NCBI RefSeq assembly: GCF_013386765.1
Contig: NZ_JACARE010000040.1
Location: 1 to 33,590, forward strand
Direction: 5' to 3'
Length of the DNA stretch: 33,590 bases
From: Pseudomonas yamanorum
Lineage (GTDB): Bacteria; Pseudomonadota; Gammaproteobacteria; Pseudomonadales; Pseudomonadaceae
In this document: piece after piece, positions 7,116 through 16,156 of the stretch
Position numbering within the stretch: the stretch's first letter is position 1
Layout: the number at the start of each line of letters is the position of its first letter
Program-made: the position numbers and the translations under genes
The notes under the pieces: generated by a model
Databases searched by the model: none
What the model was told of the DNA's origin: nothing
What the model saw: only the letters and a program-made list of their open reading frames with translations

Positions 7116-8582
7116 ATGAAATCAAAAATTTATAGCCGCCGTGCCGTCTTTACGTGCACGTCTTCGGCGGTTCTGCTGTCGGCGATGTTGGCCTCTCAAG
7201 GCGCCAGCGCCCACGGGCATGCGCAATACCCGCCATCGCGTGCCTATGCTTGCCAGCAAGGTTTGAACAACGACTGCGGCAACGCGCAATACGAACCACA
7301 AAGTGTCGGTGAAACCTTCAAGGGGTTTCCTGCCGGTGCTGGCGGCGGGCCTCTGCAGGGGCCGGTTGACGGCAAGATCGCCAGTGGTGGCAACCCGTCT
7401 TTTTCAGCGATGGACGCCCAGTCCGCCACACGTTGGTACAAGACGGAATTGAAGGATCGCAGCATTGATTTCCAGTGGAGGTACACGGCCGTGCACCCGG
7501 CCACCAAACATGAGTACTTCATCACCCGCAAGGACTGGAACCCGAACCAACCCCTGACCCGTGCCTCGTTCGACAGCGCGCCGTTCTGTGAGGTCGATGG
7601 CCGTGGCGAGAAGCCTGTGGCCGATACCAAGCATCACTGCACCATCCCGGATGACAGGTCTGGCTATCACGTGATCCTGGCGGTGTGGACGGTGGCTGAT
7701 ACGGATGCGGCGTTCTATAGCGTCGTCGATGTCGACATTCAAGCCGAAGCGGCGTTGCCTGGAGGCTGGTCCGCAGTGGGAAACATCGCCAGCGAGACCA
7801 CCTTGCTGGCCGGTGACAAGGTCAAGGCCCGCGCCTTTAACGGCAGCGGTGAGAGCACCCCTTACAGCGTTGAAATCAGCATCGACAATGCTGAAGAAGG
7901 CAAACCGCAGGAGTGGGCATTCAAACTCGCGGAAAAAATTAACCAGACCCACGAGTTGGTACGTGCCGGTGTCCGTAACGATGCGGGCGACATCGAACCG
8001 GTCAAAGGCAGCAACACGATCTATGCCCAGAAAGAAAGCGGCGTAGTGCGCTACGAAATTCAGCAGGAGATGCAAGAAGACATCGCCGCCACCCTGGCGC
8101 TGGGCGCCATCAAGCCTGAATACGTGCTGGAAAAAGGGTTGGTCAAGCTCGATTTCGGCATGGTGGGCAACCGTCAAATGAACATCGAAGCCACCTTGTT
8201 CGATGACAAAAACAAAGCCACGGGCAGCCTCAAGCAGACCGTCGAGAGTGGCTCTGCAACCCTGGAGATGGACGTGCGTTCCAATCCGGGCCCGCACACC
8301 CTGACGCTGGTAGGCACCACTCTGGATGGCCGCACCACGCGCCAGGATACCCAGGCGGTGACCCTGTCGGGTGAAGGCGCCGGCATCGAGTACGACTTCG
8401 TCTTCCCTCAGGGCCTGGCAAGCTATAAGGCTGGTACCAAGGTGCTGCAACCCAAGACCAATGAGGTTTACGAATGCAAGCAATGGCCGGCCGACGGTTA
8501 TTGCAAACAATACAGCCCGAGCGCCAACGGCTATGAGCCGGGCGTAGGTGCGCATTCGCACGCCGCATGGGACAAGCTGTAA
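7116..8582 (+). CDS. gbpA: GbpA-type chitin/GlcNAc-binding lytic polysaccharide monooxygenase (AA10)
   Basis: This 488-residue secreted protein has a signal peptide ending ASQGASA, so the mature chain begins His-Gly-His (His33). Together with His127 (YTAVHPATKH) this would form the copper histidine brace of AA10 enzymes, which cleave chitin oxidatively. The AA10 domain runs to about residue 205. Two beta-rich GbpA-type modules follow, and a C-terminal chitin-binding module (about 440-488) has NEVYECKQWPADGYC and AAWDKL aromatics. Length and layout match GbpA. GTG at 7113 directly precedes the chosen ATG. The gene stands alone, with a strong terminator after it. GbpA-like proteins and P. aeruginosa CbpD use type II secretion, so the neighbouring gsp system is a natural exporter; this cargo link is inferred. 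Confidence 0.95.
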   Translation: MKSKIYSRRAVFTCTSSAVLLSAMLASQGASAHGHAQYPPSRAYACQQGLNNDCGNAQYEPQSVGETFKGFPAGAGGGPLQGPVDGKIASGGNPSFSAMDAQSATRWYKTELKDRSIDFQWRYTAVHPATKHEYFITRKDWNPNQPLTRASFDSAPFCEVDGRGEKPVADTKHHCTIPDDRSGYHVILAVWTVADTDAAFYSVVDVDIQAEAALPGGWSAVGNIASETTLLAGDKVKARAFNGSGESTPYSVEISIDNAEEGKPQEWAFKLAEKINQTHELVRAGVRNDAGDIEPVKGSNTIYAQKESGVVRYEIQQEMQEDIAATLALGAIKPEYVLEKGLVKLDFGMVGNRQMNIEATLFDDKNKATGSLKQTVESGSATLEMDVRSNPGPHTLTLVGTTLDGRTTRQDTQAVTLSGEGAGIEYDFVFPQGLASYKAGTKVLQPKTNEVYECKQWPADGYCKQYSPSANGYEPGVGAHSHAAWDKL

Positions 8583-8597
8583 ATCCTGCCTGATGTT

Positions 8598-8631
8598 TCG
8601 GGCGGCCTGAGCCAGGCCGCCCGACTTTTTT
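8598..8631 (+). terminator. Rho-independent terminator after gbpA
   Basis: A perfect 11-bp stem (8598-8608 with 8614-8624), rich in G+C, has a 5-base loop (gagcc) and is followed by C and six T residues. It separates gbpA from the b561-gsp operon, which begins at 8651. Confidence 0.95.
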
Positions 8632-8650
8632 ATCCAGAGTCGAGTCACAC

Positions 8651-9199
8651 ATGTCAGTTTCCGGTTACTCGAGACAGCGAGTGCTGCTGCACTGGTTGTC
8701 GGCGGTGGTCATTCTGTGGACGCTGGTGTCCGGTTTTTATATCGCCAGCCTGCCGGTGCCTGCCGCAATCAAACACGCGGTCGGGTTTTTCAATGTGTCG
8801 CTGACCACGGTGTTTATCCCGGTGTTCGTCTGGCGCATCTTCCTCACGATTCTGCATGCCCAGCCTGCGCGCGTGATATCTCTGTCCCTTGTGCAACTGC
8901 TCGCAACGTTCGGCCATCTGTCGATCTACCTCATGGTGGGTGTGGTGCTGTTCAGCGGCGTATTGATGATGGACCGCCCGATCAGCGTGTTCGCGCTGCT
9001 GGAAATCCCCCAGCCCTTGAGCGACCCGGTGCTGATTGCCCGCTGTTTTGCCGTGCATATCGTGGCCTGCGTCATGCTGTTACTGCTGGTGCTGCTGCAC
9101 ATCGGCGCGGTGGTGGTGCATGAGCTGTGCGGCGACCGTGTGTTGCGCCGGATGTTGCTGCGCCCGCGCGTCCACCGTGCACAGCCCCGATACAGATGA
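8651..9199 (+). CDS. Cytochrome b561 family integral membrane protein
   Basis: This 182-residue protein has four hydrophobic segments (about 12-32, 48-68, 85-105, 135-158), fitting the bacterial CybB/YodB-type b561 fold. Candidate haem-ligand histidines are His14 (LLHW), His42 (IKHAVGF), His89 (FGHLS), His136 (VHIV), His150 (LLHIG) and His157. Relatives move electrons between the quinone pool and periplasmic acceptors; E. coli CybB oxidises superoxide. It is the first gene after the gbpA terminator and is followed by gspC with only 7 bp between, so it is transcribed with the type II system. That position is unusual for the family. A role in supplying electrons or peroxide to the secreted LPMO is speculative. 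Confidence 0.88.
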   Translation: MSVSGYSRQRVLLHWLSAVVILWTLVSGFYIASLPVPAAIKHAVGFFNVSLTTVFIPVFVWRIFLTILHAQPARVISLSLVQLLATFGHLSIYLMVGVVLFSGVLMMDRPISVFALLEIPQPLSDPVLIARCFAVHIVACVMLLLLVLLHIGAVVVHELCGDRVLRRMLLRPRVHRAQPRYR

Positions 9200-9206
9200 G
9201 CTTGCC

Positions 9207-9731
9207 GTGAGCGTTGGATTACCGGGGCGGCGCTTGAGTGTGGCCGGGCTGCTGTTGTTGCCCGTGGCCTACGGGGCGTTTCTGGTCTGGCAAGAGCTGC
9301 GGTTTCGCCAGCACTTCACCGCTGCGCCAATCGCCGACACGTCGGCGCCGGTCGCCCCGTTGCGTGAGGCGCTGGATGCGACAGCCGTGGCGACCGTGCT
9401 GGGGCTGGTGCCGCAAACCCATCTGCGGGCGAGCACGCAGAACCTCACCTTACAGGCCAGTTTTATCGCGCGTAACGGGTTGTCGAAGGCGCTGTTGGCC
9501 GACGCCCAAGGCTCGCGGCTGTACGTGGTGGGCGAGCATTTGCCCGGTGGCAGCACGTTGCGCCGGGTGAGCGCCGACCATGTGGTGCTGTGGAACAAAG
9601 GCCGCGAGGAGCGGCTGATGTTGCAAACCGGCGGCGACCGTTTCCTGCAACGGCTTGAGGCGGGCACCGAGACGCCGATACCGGCGATTCCCACGCGTTT
9701 TCTACGCCCGATGGCCGGGCAATCAGAGTGA
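9207..9731 (+). CDS. gspC: Type II secretion protein GspC, short form
   Basis: This 174-residue bitopic inner-membrane protein has a membrane segment at about 11-28 (LSVAGLLLLPVAYGAFLVW) and a periplasmic homology region at about 55-140 containing VLGLVP, ASFIARNG and AVLADAQG-like turns. GspC links the inner-membrane platform to the GspD secretin. The protein ends soon after a proline-rich tail (PIPAIPTRFLRP), so there is no room for the PDZ or coiled-coil domain of classical GspC. The start GTG at 9207 is chosen because it lies 7 bp after the b561 stop and gives a normal N-in topology; a longer reading frame from 9036 would overlap b561. The stop overlaps the gspD GTG. Confidence 0.85.
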   Translation: MSVGLPGRRLSVAGLLLLPVAYGAFLVWQELRFRQHFTAAPIADTSAPVAPLREALDATAVATVLGLVPQTHLRASTQNLTLQASFIARNGLSKALLADAQGSRLYVVGEHLPGGSTLRRVSADHVVLWNKGREERLMLQTGGDRFLQRLEAGTETPIPAIPTRFLRPMAGQSE

Positions 9732-11653
9732 TCAAGTTGATGAAGCGTTTTCCCAGCGTCAATACCCTGCGCTCTTTGCTGCTTTTTTCGGCCTTGTGCG
9801 CAGGGCTGTTTCATGACGCGACGTGGGCCGAAGAAGAAAAATGGCAACTGGCGATGAACAATGCCGAACTGCGGGACATCGTCGAAGAAATATCCGACAT
9901 CCTCGGCACCACCGTGGTGCTCGACCCGCGAGTGTCCGGGCGTGTGACGGTGATGTCGCGCCAGGCCCTGGATCGGGAGGGCGTGCGCCGGCTGTTCTAC
10001 TCGGTGCTCGATGCCCACAACTTCACCGTGATCGACGAGGGCGACCGGATCCTGATTGCCCCGGTTGCCGAGGCCAAGACCCGCGCCGGCCAGAGCGCCG
10101 GCAACAAAACCACGGCCTCGCAGTTCACCACTCAGGTCATCGCCCTGGGCAGCAGCAGTGCCGGTGACATTGCCGGGCTGGTGCGACCGCTGGTGTCGAG
10201 CAACGGCTATGTCGGCCCGTCGGTATCGGCCAACGCCCTGGTGATTACCGACACGGCGGCCAATGTAGGCCGGATCGCGCAGGTGGTGCGCCAGCTGGAT
10301 TCCGGGAAAAGCCAACAGCATGTGGTGCTGCCCCTGCAACACGCCCAGGCCGCCGATGTCGCGCCGGTGCTCGAAGCCGCGATGGGTAAACGCAGCGCCG
10401 ACACGGCGATCCAGGTGCTGGCCGATACGCGCACCAACCGCCTGTTGTTTGTCGGCCCGCCCGAGGTACGTCAACGGCTGCTCGACATGGCGCGCAGCCT
10501 CGATGTGCCGGCCACGGCGATCCTCGATAACGCCCGGGTGATTCGTCTGCGCCACAGCGACGCCAGACAACTGGCCGAGGTGTTGGACTCGATGATGCAG
10601 GGCAAGAAGCCGGCGGCTGCCGTGGCGGGTGCCCGGGATAACGCACCGGGTGCCAGCTTCATGATCAAGGCGGACGAAAGCCAGAACGCCCTGGTGCTGA
10701 TCGCCGAGCCGGCGCAGATCCGTACCATCGAAAACATCGTCCGCCAACTGGACCAGCCCCGGGCGCAGGTGTTGATCCACGCGGCGATCGTCGAGATCAC
10801 CGGGGATATTTCCGAAGCCATCGGCGTGCAGTGGGGGATCGACAAAGGGGACGCCAAAGGCTTCATCAACTTCCCGGGCGCCGGCATTCCGATCATTGGC
10901 GGGCTGAATTTCGACGGCGATAAAGCGGCCCCCGAAGCCGCCGTCCTGAAGCTCGGTACGGACCGCTTTGGCGCACTGATTTCCGCCCTGGCCAGCAATA
11001 CCCGCAGCAACCTGTTGTCCACACCGAGCCTGCTGACCCTGGACAACCAGGAAGCCGAAATCATCGTGGGCCAGAACGTACCGTTCAAGACCGGTTCCTA
11101 TTCCACCAACAGCAGCGGCGCCGACAATCCGTTCACGACGGTGGAGCGCAAGGACGTCGGCATCAGCCTCAAGATCAAGCCCTACATCAACGAGGGTTCA
11201 ACCTTGCGCCTGGAGGTCGAGCAGGAAGTCTCTGACATTGCACCGTCGGTGTCGGGCATCGACTCCTCGGATTTGATCACCAACAAACGTGCGCTAAAAA
11301 GCACCATCCTGGCGGACGACGGCGAGATCATCGTGATCGGCGGTCTGATCAAGGACAGCGTGCGCACCCAGGCCAGTGGCGTGCCGTTGCTGCGGGACAT
11401 TCCGTACCTGGGCGCGTTGTTTCGCTGGAGCCGCGACACCCAGACCAAAAGCAACCTGATGGTGTTCCTGCGCCCCACGATCGTGCGCAGCAAGCAGGAT
11501 TTGTCGGCTGTCAGCCAGCAGCGCTACGACACCCTGCGTGAGCTGAGCAAGCCGGGGGCGCAGGAAAATAACTCACTGTTGTTGCCGCTGGATGCCAGTG
11601 AGTTGTTCGATCCACCGGTGGTGGACCTACGTAAAAAAGCGCCGAATCCATGA
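9728..11653 (+). CDS. gspD: Type II secretion outer-membrane secretin GspD
   Basis: This 641-residue secretin forms the outer-membrane channel. A cleavable signal peptide ends near ATWAEEE. An N0 domain (about 35-110) is followed by N1-N3 repeats (about 130-350) and the secretin core (about 365-600) with VPFKTGSY, ALKSTILADDGEIIVIGGLI and VPLLRDIPYLGALFRW. No lipobox is visible and no pilotin gene lies nearby. The start is either GTG 9728, overlapping the gspC stop as GTGA, or ATG 9740; neither has a strong ribosome binding site. The end overlaps gspE by 4 bp. The C-terminal tail (ASELFDPPVVDLRKK) could be a pilotin-binding S-domain, but this is uncertain. Confidence 0.96.
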   Translation: MIKLMKRFPSVNTLRSLLLFSALCAGLFHDATWAEEEKWQLAMNNAELRDIVEEISDILGTTVVLDPRVSGRVTVMSRQALDREGVRRLFYSVLDAHNFTVIDEGDRILIAPVAEAKTRAGQSAGNKTTASQFTTQVIALGSSSAGDIAGLVRPLVSSNGYVGPSVSANALVITDTAANVGRIAQVVRQLDSGKSQQHVVLPLQHAQAADVAPVLEAAMGKRSADTAIQVLADTRTNRLLFVGPPEVRQRLLDMARSLDVPATAILDNARVIRLRHSDARQLAEVLDSMMQGKKPAAAVAGARDNAPGASFMIKADESQNALVLIAEPAQIRTIENIVRQLDQPRAQVLIHAAIVEITGDISEAIGVQWGIDKGDAKGFINFPGAGIPIIGGLNFDGDKAAPEAAVLKLGTDRFGALISALASNTRSNLLSTPSLLTLDNQEAEIIVGQNVPFKTGSYSTNSSGADNPFTTVERKDVGISLKIKPYINEGSTLRLEVEQEVSDIAPSVSGIDSSDLITNKRALKSTILADDGEIIVIGGLIKDSVRTQASGVPLLRDIPYLGALFRWSRDTQTKSNLMVFLRPTIVRSKQDLSAVSQQRYDTLRELSKPGAQENNSLLLPLDASELFDPPVVDLRKKAPNP

Positions 11654-13122
11654 CGGTGGCCTGCGAGCAATTGCCCTTCGGTTTCGCCAGGCGTTTTGGC
11701 GTGTTGCTGGACCGTGGCGAGGCCGGCTGGTACCTGGCGTTGCGCGCTGATACGCCGCTGGCGGCCATCGGCGAGGCCCGCCGGGTGTGTGGCCGTGACT
11801 TGCCGCTGCTGCGCCTGGACGCCGACACCTTTGCGACGCGCCTGGCGGCGGTCTACCGCGAAGGCCAAAGCGCGGCGCAGGCGGTCGCCCAGGGCCTGGA
11901 CGACGAATTGGACCTGCTGAGCCTGGTGGACCAGGTGCCGCAAACCACCGATCTGCTGGAGCAGCAAGGCGATGCGCCGATTATCCGCCTGATCAACGCT
12001 CTGCTCAGCGAAGCCGTGCGCGAGCAGGCCTCCGATGTGCACCTGGAGACCTTTGAGCACTACCTGTCGGTGCGTATGCGAGTCGATGGCCAACTGCGCG
12101 AAATACTCCGGCCAAGGCGTGAGCTGGCGACGTTGCTGGTGTCGCGGATCAAGGTCATGGCGCGCCTGGACATTGCCGAAAAACGTATCCCCCAGGACGG
12201 CCGGATCGCCTTGCGCCTGGCCGGGCATGAGGTCGATGTGCGGGTCTCCACGTTGCCCTCGGCCCATGGCGAGCGAGTGGTGTTGCGGCTGCTGGACAAA
12301 CAGGCCGGGCGCCTGCAACTGCCGCGCCTGGGCATGCCCGACGAGACCCTGGCGGCGTTGCGACAGTTGCTGGGCAAACCCCACGGCATCTTCCTGGTCA
12401 CCGGCCCCACCGGCTCCGGCAAAACCACCAGCCTGTACGCGGCGCTCAGCAGCCTGAACGATCAGACCCGTAACATCCTGACGGTGGAAGATCCCATCGA
12501 ATATCACCTGCCGGGTGTCGGCCAGATGCCGGTCAACCCCAAGGTCGACATGACCTTCGCCCGAGGCCTGCGTGCCATCCTGCGCCAGGATCCGGATGTG
12601 GTCATGGTCGGTGAGATCCGCGACCGCGAGACTGCCGAAATCGCGGTCCAGGCTTCGCTCACCGGGCACCTTGTGCTGTCGACGCTGCACACCAACAGCG
12701 CGGTGGGGGCGGTGACCCGGCTGGTAGACATGGGTGTTGATGCGTACCTGTTGGCATCGTCCCTGGTGGGGATTCTGGCCCAACGCCTGTTGCGTGCATT
12801 GTGCCCGCACTGCAAGGCCGCCGGCATCGCCGATGCCTGCGCCTGCCGGCGTCTGGGGGTCGACCCCCTGGCGGCGCCGCAGGTATTCAGTGCGGTGGGT
12901 TGTGAGCAGTGCCAGCAGGGCTATCGCGGGCGTATCGGGATTTACGAGTTGGTGTGTGTGACGCCGGCCGTGGCCGCGCTGATTCACCAGGGCGCCAGCG
13001 AGCTGGCACTGACCGATGAGGTGCGCAAGGCGTCGCGCAGCCTGTTTCAGGACGGCCGCCAGCGGGTACTCGACGGCATGACCAGCGTCGACGAACTGTT
13101 GCGCGTGACGCAGGAGGTTTAG
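11650..13122 (+). CDS. gspE: Type II secretion ATPase GspE
   Basis: This 490-residue cytoplasmic ATPase powers pseudopilus assembly. It has an N-terminal N1E-like region (to about 90), the N2E region with SDVHLE, Walker A GPTGSGKTT at about 254-262, an Asp box (TVEDPIEYHL), Walker B (DVVMVGEIRDRETA) and a His box (LTGHLVLSTLHTN). The zinc-binding tetracysteine motif is present as CPHC at about 385-388 and CEQC near 418. The insert between the two pairs carries two extra cysteines (DACAC). It overlaps gspD by 4 bp, and gspF follows after 3 bp. Confidence 0.97.
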   Translation: MTVACEQLPFGFARRFGVLLDRGEAGWYLALRADTPLAAIGEARRVCGRDLPLLRLDADTFATRLAAVYREGQSAAQAVAQGLDDELDLLSLVDQVPQTTDLLEQQGDAPIIRLINALLSEAVREQASDVHLETFEHYLSVRMRVDGQLREILRPRRELATLLVSRIKVMARLDIAEKRIPQDGRIALRLAGHEVDVRVSTLPSAHGERVVLRLLDKQAGRLQLPRLGMPDETLAALRQLLGKPHGIFLVTGPTGSGKTTSLYAALSSLNDQTRNILTVEDPIEYHLPGVGQMPVNPKVDMTFARGLRAILRQDPDVVMVGEIRDRETAEIAVQASLTGHLVLSTLHTNSAVGAVTRLVDMGVDAYLLASSLVGILAQRLLRALCPHCKAAGIADACACRRLGVDPLAAPQVFSAVGCEQCQQGYRGRIGIYELVCVTPAVAALIHQGASELALTDEVRKASRSLFQDGRQRVLDGMTSVDELLRVTQEV

Positions 13123-13125
13123 GGG

Positions 13126-14334
13126 ATGGCAACCTTCGAATACCGTGCCCAGGATGGGGCGGGCCGTGGCTGCCGGGGCCGGGTGGAAGCCGACAGCCCG
13201 CAACAGGCGCGCCAGCAAGTGCGGGCTCGCGGGTTGTGGCCGCGCAGTGTGACCGAGGTCAAGGCCAGCGGCGCCACACACACTACGCCCCGCGCAGGGC
13301 GCCTTAGTGCGGCAGACCTGGCGCTGCTGACCTTGCAACTGTCGACACTGGTCCAGGCCGGGCTGCCGCTGGAAGAAGCCCTGCACGCCGTGGCCCGGCA
13401 AAGCGCCAGGCGCCGGGTGGCCGGGTTGTTATCGGCGGTGCGCAGCCGGGTCATGGAGGGGCATTCCCTGGCCATGGCGCTGGGCCTGTTCCCCAAGGCA
13501 TTCCCCGAACTGTTCTGCGCCACGGTGTCTGCTGGTGAGTGCTCCGGCCACCTGGGCCAGGTGCTGGCGCAATTGGCGGCCTACACCCAGGCGCGTCAGG
13601 CGTCACGGCAGAAGATCCAGATGGCCATGGTGTACCCGTTGATCCTGATGACCGCCAGTGTGGCCATCGTCGGCTTTCTGCTGGGCTTTGTCGTACCGGA
13701 TGTGGTGAAGATTTTTGTCGAAAGCGGCCAGGCCCTGCCTGTGCTGACCCAACTGCTGATCGGCGTGAGTGACGGCCTGCGCCATCACGGTGTGCTGATG
13801 GCCGGGCTGCTGGCGGGTGTAATCGGAGCGTGGCGCTGGAGCTTGAAGCAGCCGACCTGGCGCCTGCGCTGGCATCACCTGGCGTTGCAGCTGCCGCTGG
13901 TGGGCAAGGTGCTGCGGGAGATGGAAGCCGCACGGTTCGCCAGCACCCTGGCGATTCTCGGCAAAAGCGCCGTGCCCCTGGTGGACGCCCTGGAAATCAG
14001 CGCCGCGGTGATCGGCAACCTGACCATCCGCGCGCGCATGGCCGATGTGGCCCGCTCGGTGCGCGAGGGCGGCACCCTGACCCGTGGCCTGGAACTCAGC
14101 GGCGACATCCCGCCGATGATGCTGCACATGATCGCCAGCGGCGAGCGAGCCGGTGAACTCGACGCCATGCTTGCCCGTGCGGCCGAACAACAGGAAAGCA
14201 GCCTGGCCGCACGGATCACCCTGGTGGTGAGCCTGTTTGAACCTTTCATGCTGGTGCTGATGGGCGGCGTGGTGCTGCTGATCGTACTGGCCATCCTCCT
14301 GCCGATTCTGAGCCTCAACCAATTGGTGAACTGA
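13126..14334 (+). CDS. gspF: Type II secretion inner-membrane platform protein GspF
   Basis: This 402-residue polytopic protein has two cytoplasmic helical domains (about 65-170 and 270-370) and three membrane segments (about 170-192, 223-240, 372-395). Conserved GspF phrases are MVYPLILM, VVPDVVKIF and GERAGELDAML. It anchors GspE and the pseudopilus machinery. A good ribosome binding site (GGAGG) overlaps the end of gspE. GspG follows after 3 bp. Confidence 0.96.
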   Translation: MATFEYRAQDGAGRGCRGRVEADSPQQARQQVRARGLWPRSVTEVKASGATHTTPRAGRLSAADLALLTLQLSTLVQAGLPLEEALHAVARQSARRRVAGLLSAVRSRVMEGHSLAMALGLFPKAFPELFCATVSAGECSGHLGQVLAQLAAYTQARQASRQKIQMAMVYPLILMTASVAIVGFLLGFVVPDVVKIFVESGQALPVLTQLLIGVSDGLRHHGVLMAGLLAGVIGAWRWSLKQPTWRLRWHHLALQLPLVGKVLREMEAARFASTLAILGKSAVPLVDALEISAAVIGNLTIRARMADVARSVREGGTLTRGLELSGDIPPMMLHMIASGERAGELDAMLARAAEQQESSLAARITLVVSLFEPFMLVLMGGVVLLIVLAILLPILSLNQLVN

Positions 14335-14337
14335 CCC

Positions 14338-14793
14338 ATGCAACCTCAACCCAATAACCTGCCGTGCCGACAGCGCGGTTTTACTCTGATCGAAATCATG
14401 GTGGTGGTGGTCATCATCGGCATCCTCGGCGCGATTGTGGTGCCGCAATTCATGAGCCGGCCCGACCAGGCCAAAGTCACGGCCACCAAAACCGATGTCC
14501 AGGCCATCGCCACCGCGCTGGAGATGTACCGCCTGGACAACCACGACTATCCCTCCACCCAGCAGGGCCTGGAGGCCCTGAGCAAACGCCCCTCCGGCTT
14601 GCCGGCGGCGCGGGGCTGGAACCCCCAGGGCTATTTGAAAAGTATCCCGGTGGACCCGTGGGGCACGCCGTATCAGTACCTCAACCCCGGCATGCACTCC
14701 CAGGATGGCAGCTATGACCTGTATTCCTTCGGCGCCGATGGTGTGGCGGGCGGGGAAGGGTTCGCCGCCGACATCGGTAACTGGAGCGACTGA
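14338..14793 (+). CDS. gspG: Major pseudopilin GspG
   Basis: This 151-residue pre-pseudopilin has a type IV prepilin leader of 14 residues ending CRQRG, followed by FTLIEIMVVVVIIGILG with the essential Glu at +5 (Glu19). The globular part has the GspG hallmarks YPSTQQGLEAL, DPWGTPYQY and the calcium-binding loop near the end (SFGADGVAGG). It would be cleaved and methylated by a prepilin peptidase. No GspO gene is present here, so the genome's PilD is the likely enzyme. The stop shares a base with the gspH start (TGATG). Confidence 0.97.
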   Translation: MQPQPNNLPCRQRGFTLIEIMVVVVIIGILGAIVVPQFMSRPDQAKVTATKTDVQAIATALEMYRLDNHDYPSTQQGLEALSKRPSGLPAARGWNPQGYLKSIPVDPWGTPYQYLNPGMHSQDGSYDLYSFGADGVAGGEGFAADIGNWSD

Positions 14794-15260
14794 TGAGGCG
14801 CCGCTGTCGAGGCTTTACCTTGCTGGAACTGATGATTGTGATGGTGTTGGCTGGCGTGCTGCTGGGCATGGTCACGTTTGCCGTGGGCGCCAACCCCGGA
14901 CGTATCGCCCGGCAGGATGCGGAGGCCATCGTGCGGCTGGTTCAACAATCGCGCGATCGCGCCGTGCTGGAAGGTGTGGAATACGGTGTGCGCTTGAGCA
15001 CCGACGGGTATCGCGCGGTGCGCCTGGCCGGGCAGGATTGGCAACCGGTGAGCAGGCTCTACGCCTGGCCTGCCGAGCTGCGGTTGCGGCTTGAGCAAGA
15101 GGGGCAATTCATGAGCCTGGGCGCGGATCAAGGGCCGGCGCAATTGCTGGCCCTGAGCAGTGATGAAACCAGCGAGTTCAGCCTGACATTTTTTATTCAG
15201 GGCAAAACCGTGTTGCGCCTGTCCAGCGACGGCATCGGCCAGGTGGTGCTCGATGAATAG
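14793..15260 (+). CDS. gspH: Minor pseudopilin GspH
   Basis: The 155-residue protein has a seven-residue leader (MRRRCRG) before FTLLELMIVMVLAGVLLG, with Glu at +5. The C-terminal half is beta-rich (FFIQGKTVLRLSSDG), as in GspH/FimT proteins. It is one of the minor pseudopilins of the type II pseudopilus and would be processed by PilD. It overlaps gspG by 1 bp and gspI by 8 bp. Confidence 0.92.
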   Translation: MRRRCRGFTLLELMIVMVLAGVLLGMVTFAVGANPGRIARQDAEAIVRLVQQSRDRAVLEGVEYGVRLSTDGYRAVRLAGQDWQPVSRLYAWPAELRLRLEQEGQFMSLGADQGPAQLLALSSDETSEFSLTFFIQGKTVLRLSSDGIGQVVLDE

Positions 15261-15621
15261 TCGCGAGCGGGGTTTTACCTTGCTGGAAGTGATGATCGCG
15301 CTCGCGGTGTTTGCCACTCTGGCCGCTGCGGTGTTGTCGGCCAGCCAGTACGTGCTCAAACAGCGCAGTGGGTTGCAAGAGCGGGTGCTGGCGACATGGA
15401 TCGGGGATAACCACTTGACCGAGCTGCGCCTGCGGCGCGACGTCACGGTGGGTGAGCAGCGGCACGTGGTGCGCATGGACAGCCGCGACTGGCACGTGCG
15501 CCAGCAGATCAGTGCCGCACGCGACCCGGTGTTGTTGAGGGTCGACCTGTTTGTCAGCCTGGCCGGCAGCGAATACCCGCTGTACCAGACCCGTGGCTGG
15601 ATGGCGGCCCGGCATGAATAG
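15253..15621 (+). CDS. gspI: Minor pseudopilin GspI
   Basis: The 122-residue protein has the leader MNSRERG before FTLLEVMIALAVFATLAAAVL. The LLEVMIALAVFA phrase, short length, and WIGDNHLTELRL are typical of GspI. With GspJ and GspK it forms the pseudopilus tip that starts pilus assembly. It overlaps gspH by 8 bp and gspJ by 8 bp. Confidence 0.93.
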   Translation: MNSRERGFTLLEVMIALAVFATLAAAVLSASQYVLKQRSGLQERVLATWIGDNHLTELRLRRDVTVGEQRHVVRMDSRDWHVRQQISAARDPVLLRVDLFVSLAGSEYPLYQTRGWMAARHE

Positions 15622-16156
15622 CCAGTCCGGTTTTACCTTGCTTGAGCTGGTGATCGCCATGGCGATTTTTGCCCTGTTGGGCCTGGCCAGCTGGAGCCTG
15701 TTCGACGGGTTGGTGCGGGTGCAACGCGGTACCGCGACCCACGATAGGGATTTGCGCAACCTGCAGCGGGCGATGGCCTTGATCGAGTGGGACGTGCTGC
15801 ATGTCACCGAGCAAGCCGTGGTGCTGAAAAACACCTCCCTGCAAGTGCAACGCAGCAACTGGCGCAACCCCCTGGACCAGCCGCGCAGCCAGCGCCAGCA
15901 ACTGACCTATCGCCTGGAAAACGGCGTGCTGTGGCGTGACAGCATGGGCGAGGGCTCGTCGCGGGTGCAGCGGCAAAAACTGCTCGAAGAGGTGCAGGCC
16001 GTCAGTTGGCGCCTTTACGATCCGGCTTCCGGCTGGCGTAGTCACTCGGTCCTGGGCCAATACGCACTGGCGCCCATGGCCCTGGAAGTGCGGTTGAGCG
16101 TGGGGCGGTTTGACGCGATCCGGCGCGTGTTGCTATTGCCCGCAGGTTTGCAGTGA
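15614..16156 (+). CDS. gspJ: Minor pseudopilin GspJ
   Basis: The 180-residue protein starts MNSQSG followed by FTLLELVIAMAIFALLGLAS, a classical prepilin signal. The remainder matches GspJ in RDLRNLQRAMALIEWDV, LTYRLENGVLWR and the C-terminal VRLSVGRFDAIRRVLLLP. The reading frame is open further upstream, but ATG 15614 puts the processing site six residues in and is the only sensible start. It overlaps gspI by 8 bp and gspK by 4 bp. Confidence 0.93.
   Translation: MNSQSGFTLLELVIAMAIFALLGLASWSLFDGLVRVQRGTATHDRDLRNLQRAMALIEWDVLHVTEQAVVLKNTSLQVQRSNWRNPLDQPRSQRQQLTYRLENGVLWRDSMGEGSSRVQRQKLLEEVQAVSWRLYDPASGWRSHSVLGQYALAPMALEVRLSVGRFDAIRRVLLLPAGLQ

Noticed and set aside
9269..10780. 503-residue minus-strand frame opposite gspC and gspD
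   Set aside because: Antisense shadow of the secretin gene.
11524..13401. 625-residue minus-strand frame opposite gspE
   Set aside because: Shadow of a recognisable ATPase gene; Gln/His/Arg-rich, no domain, no ribosome binding site.
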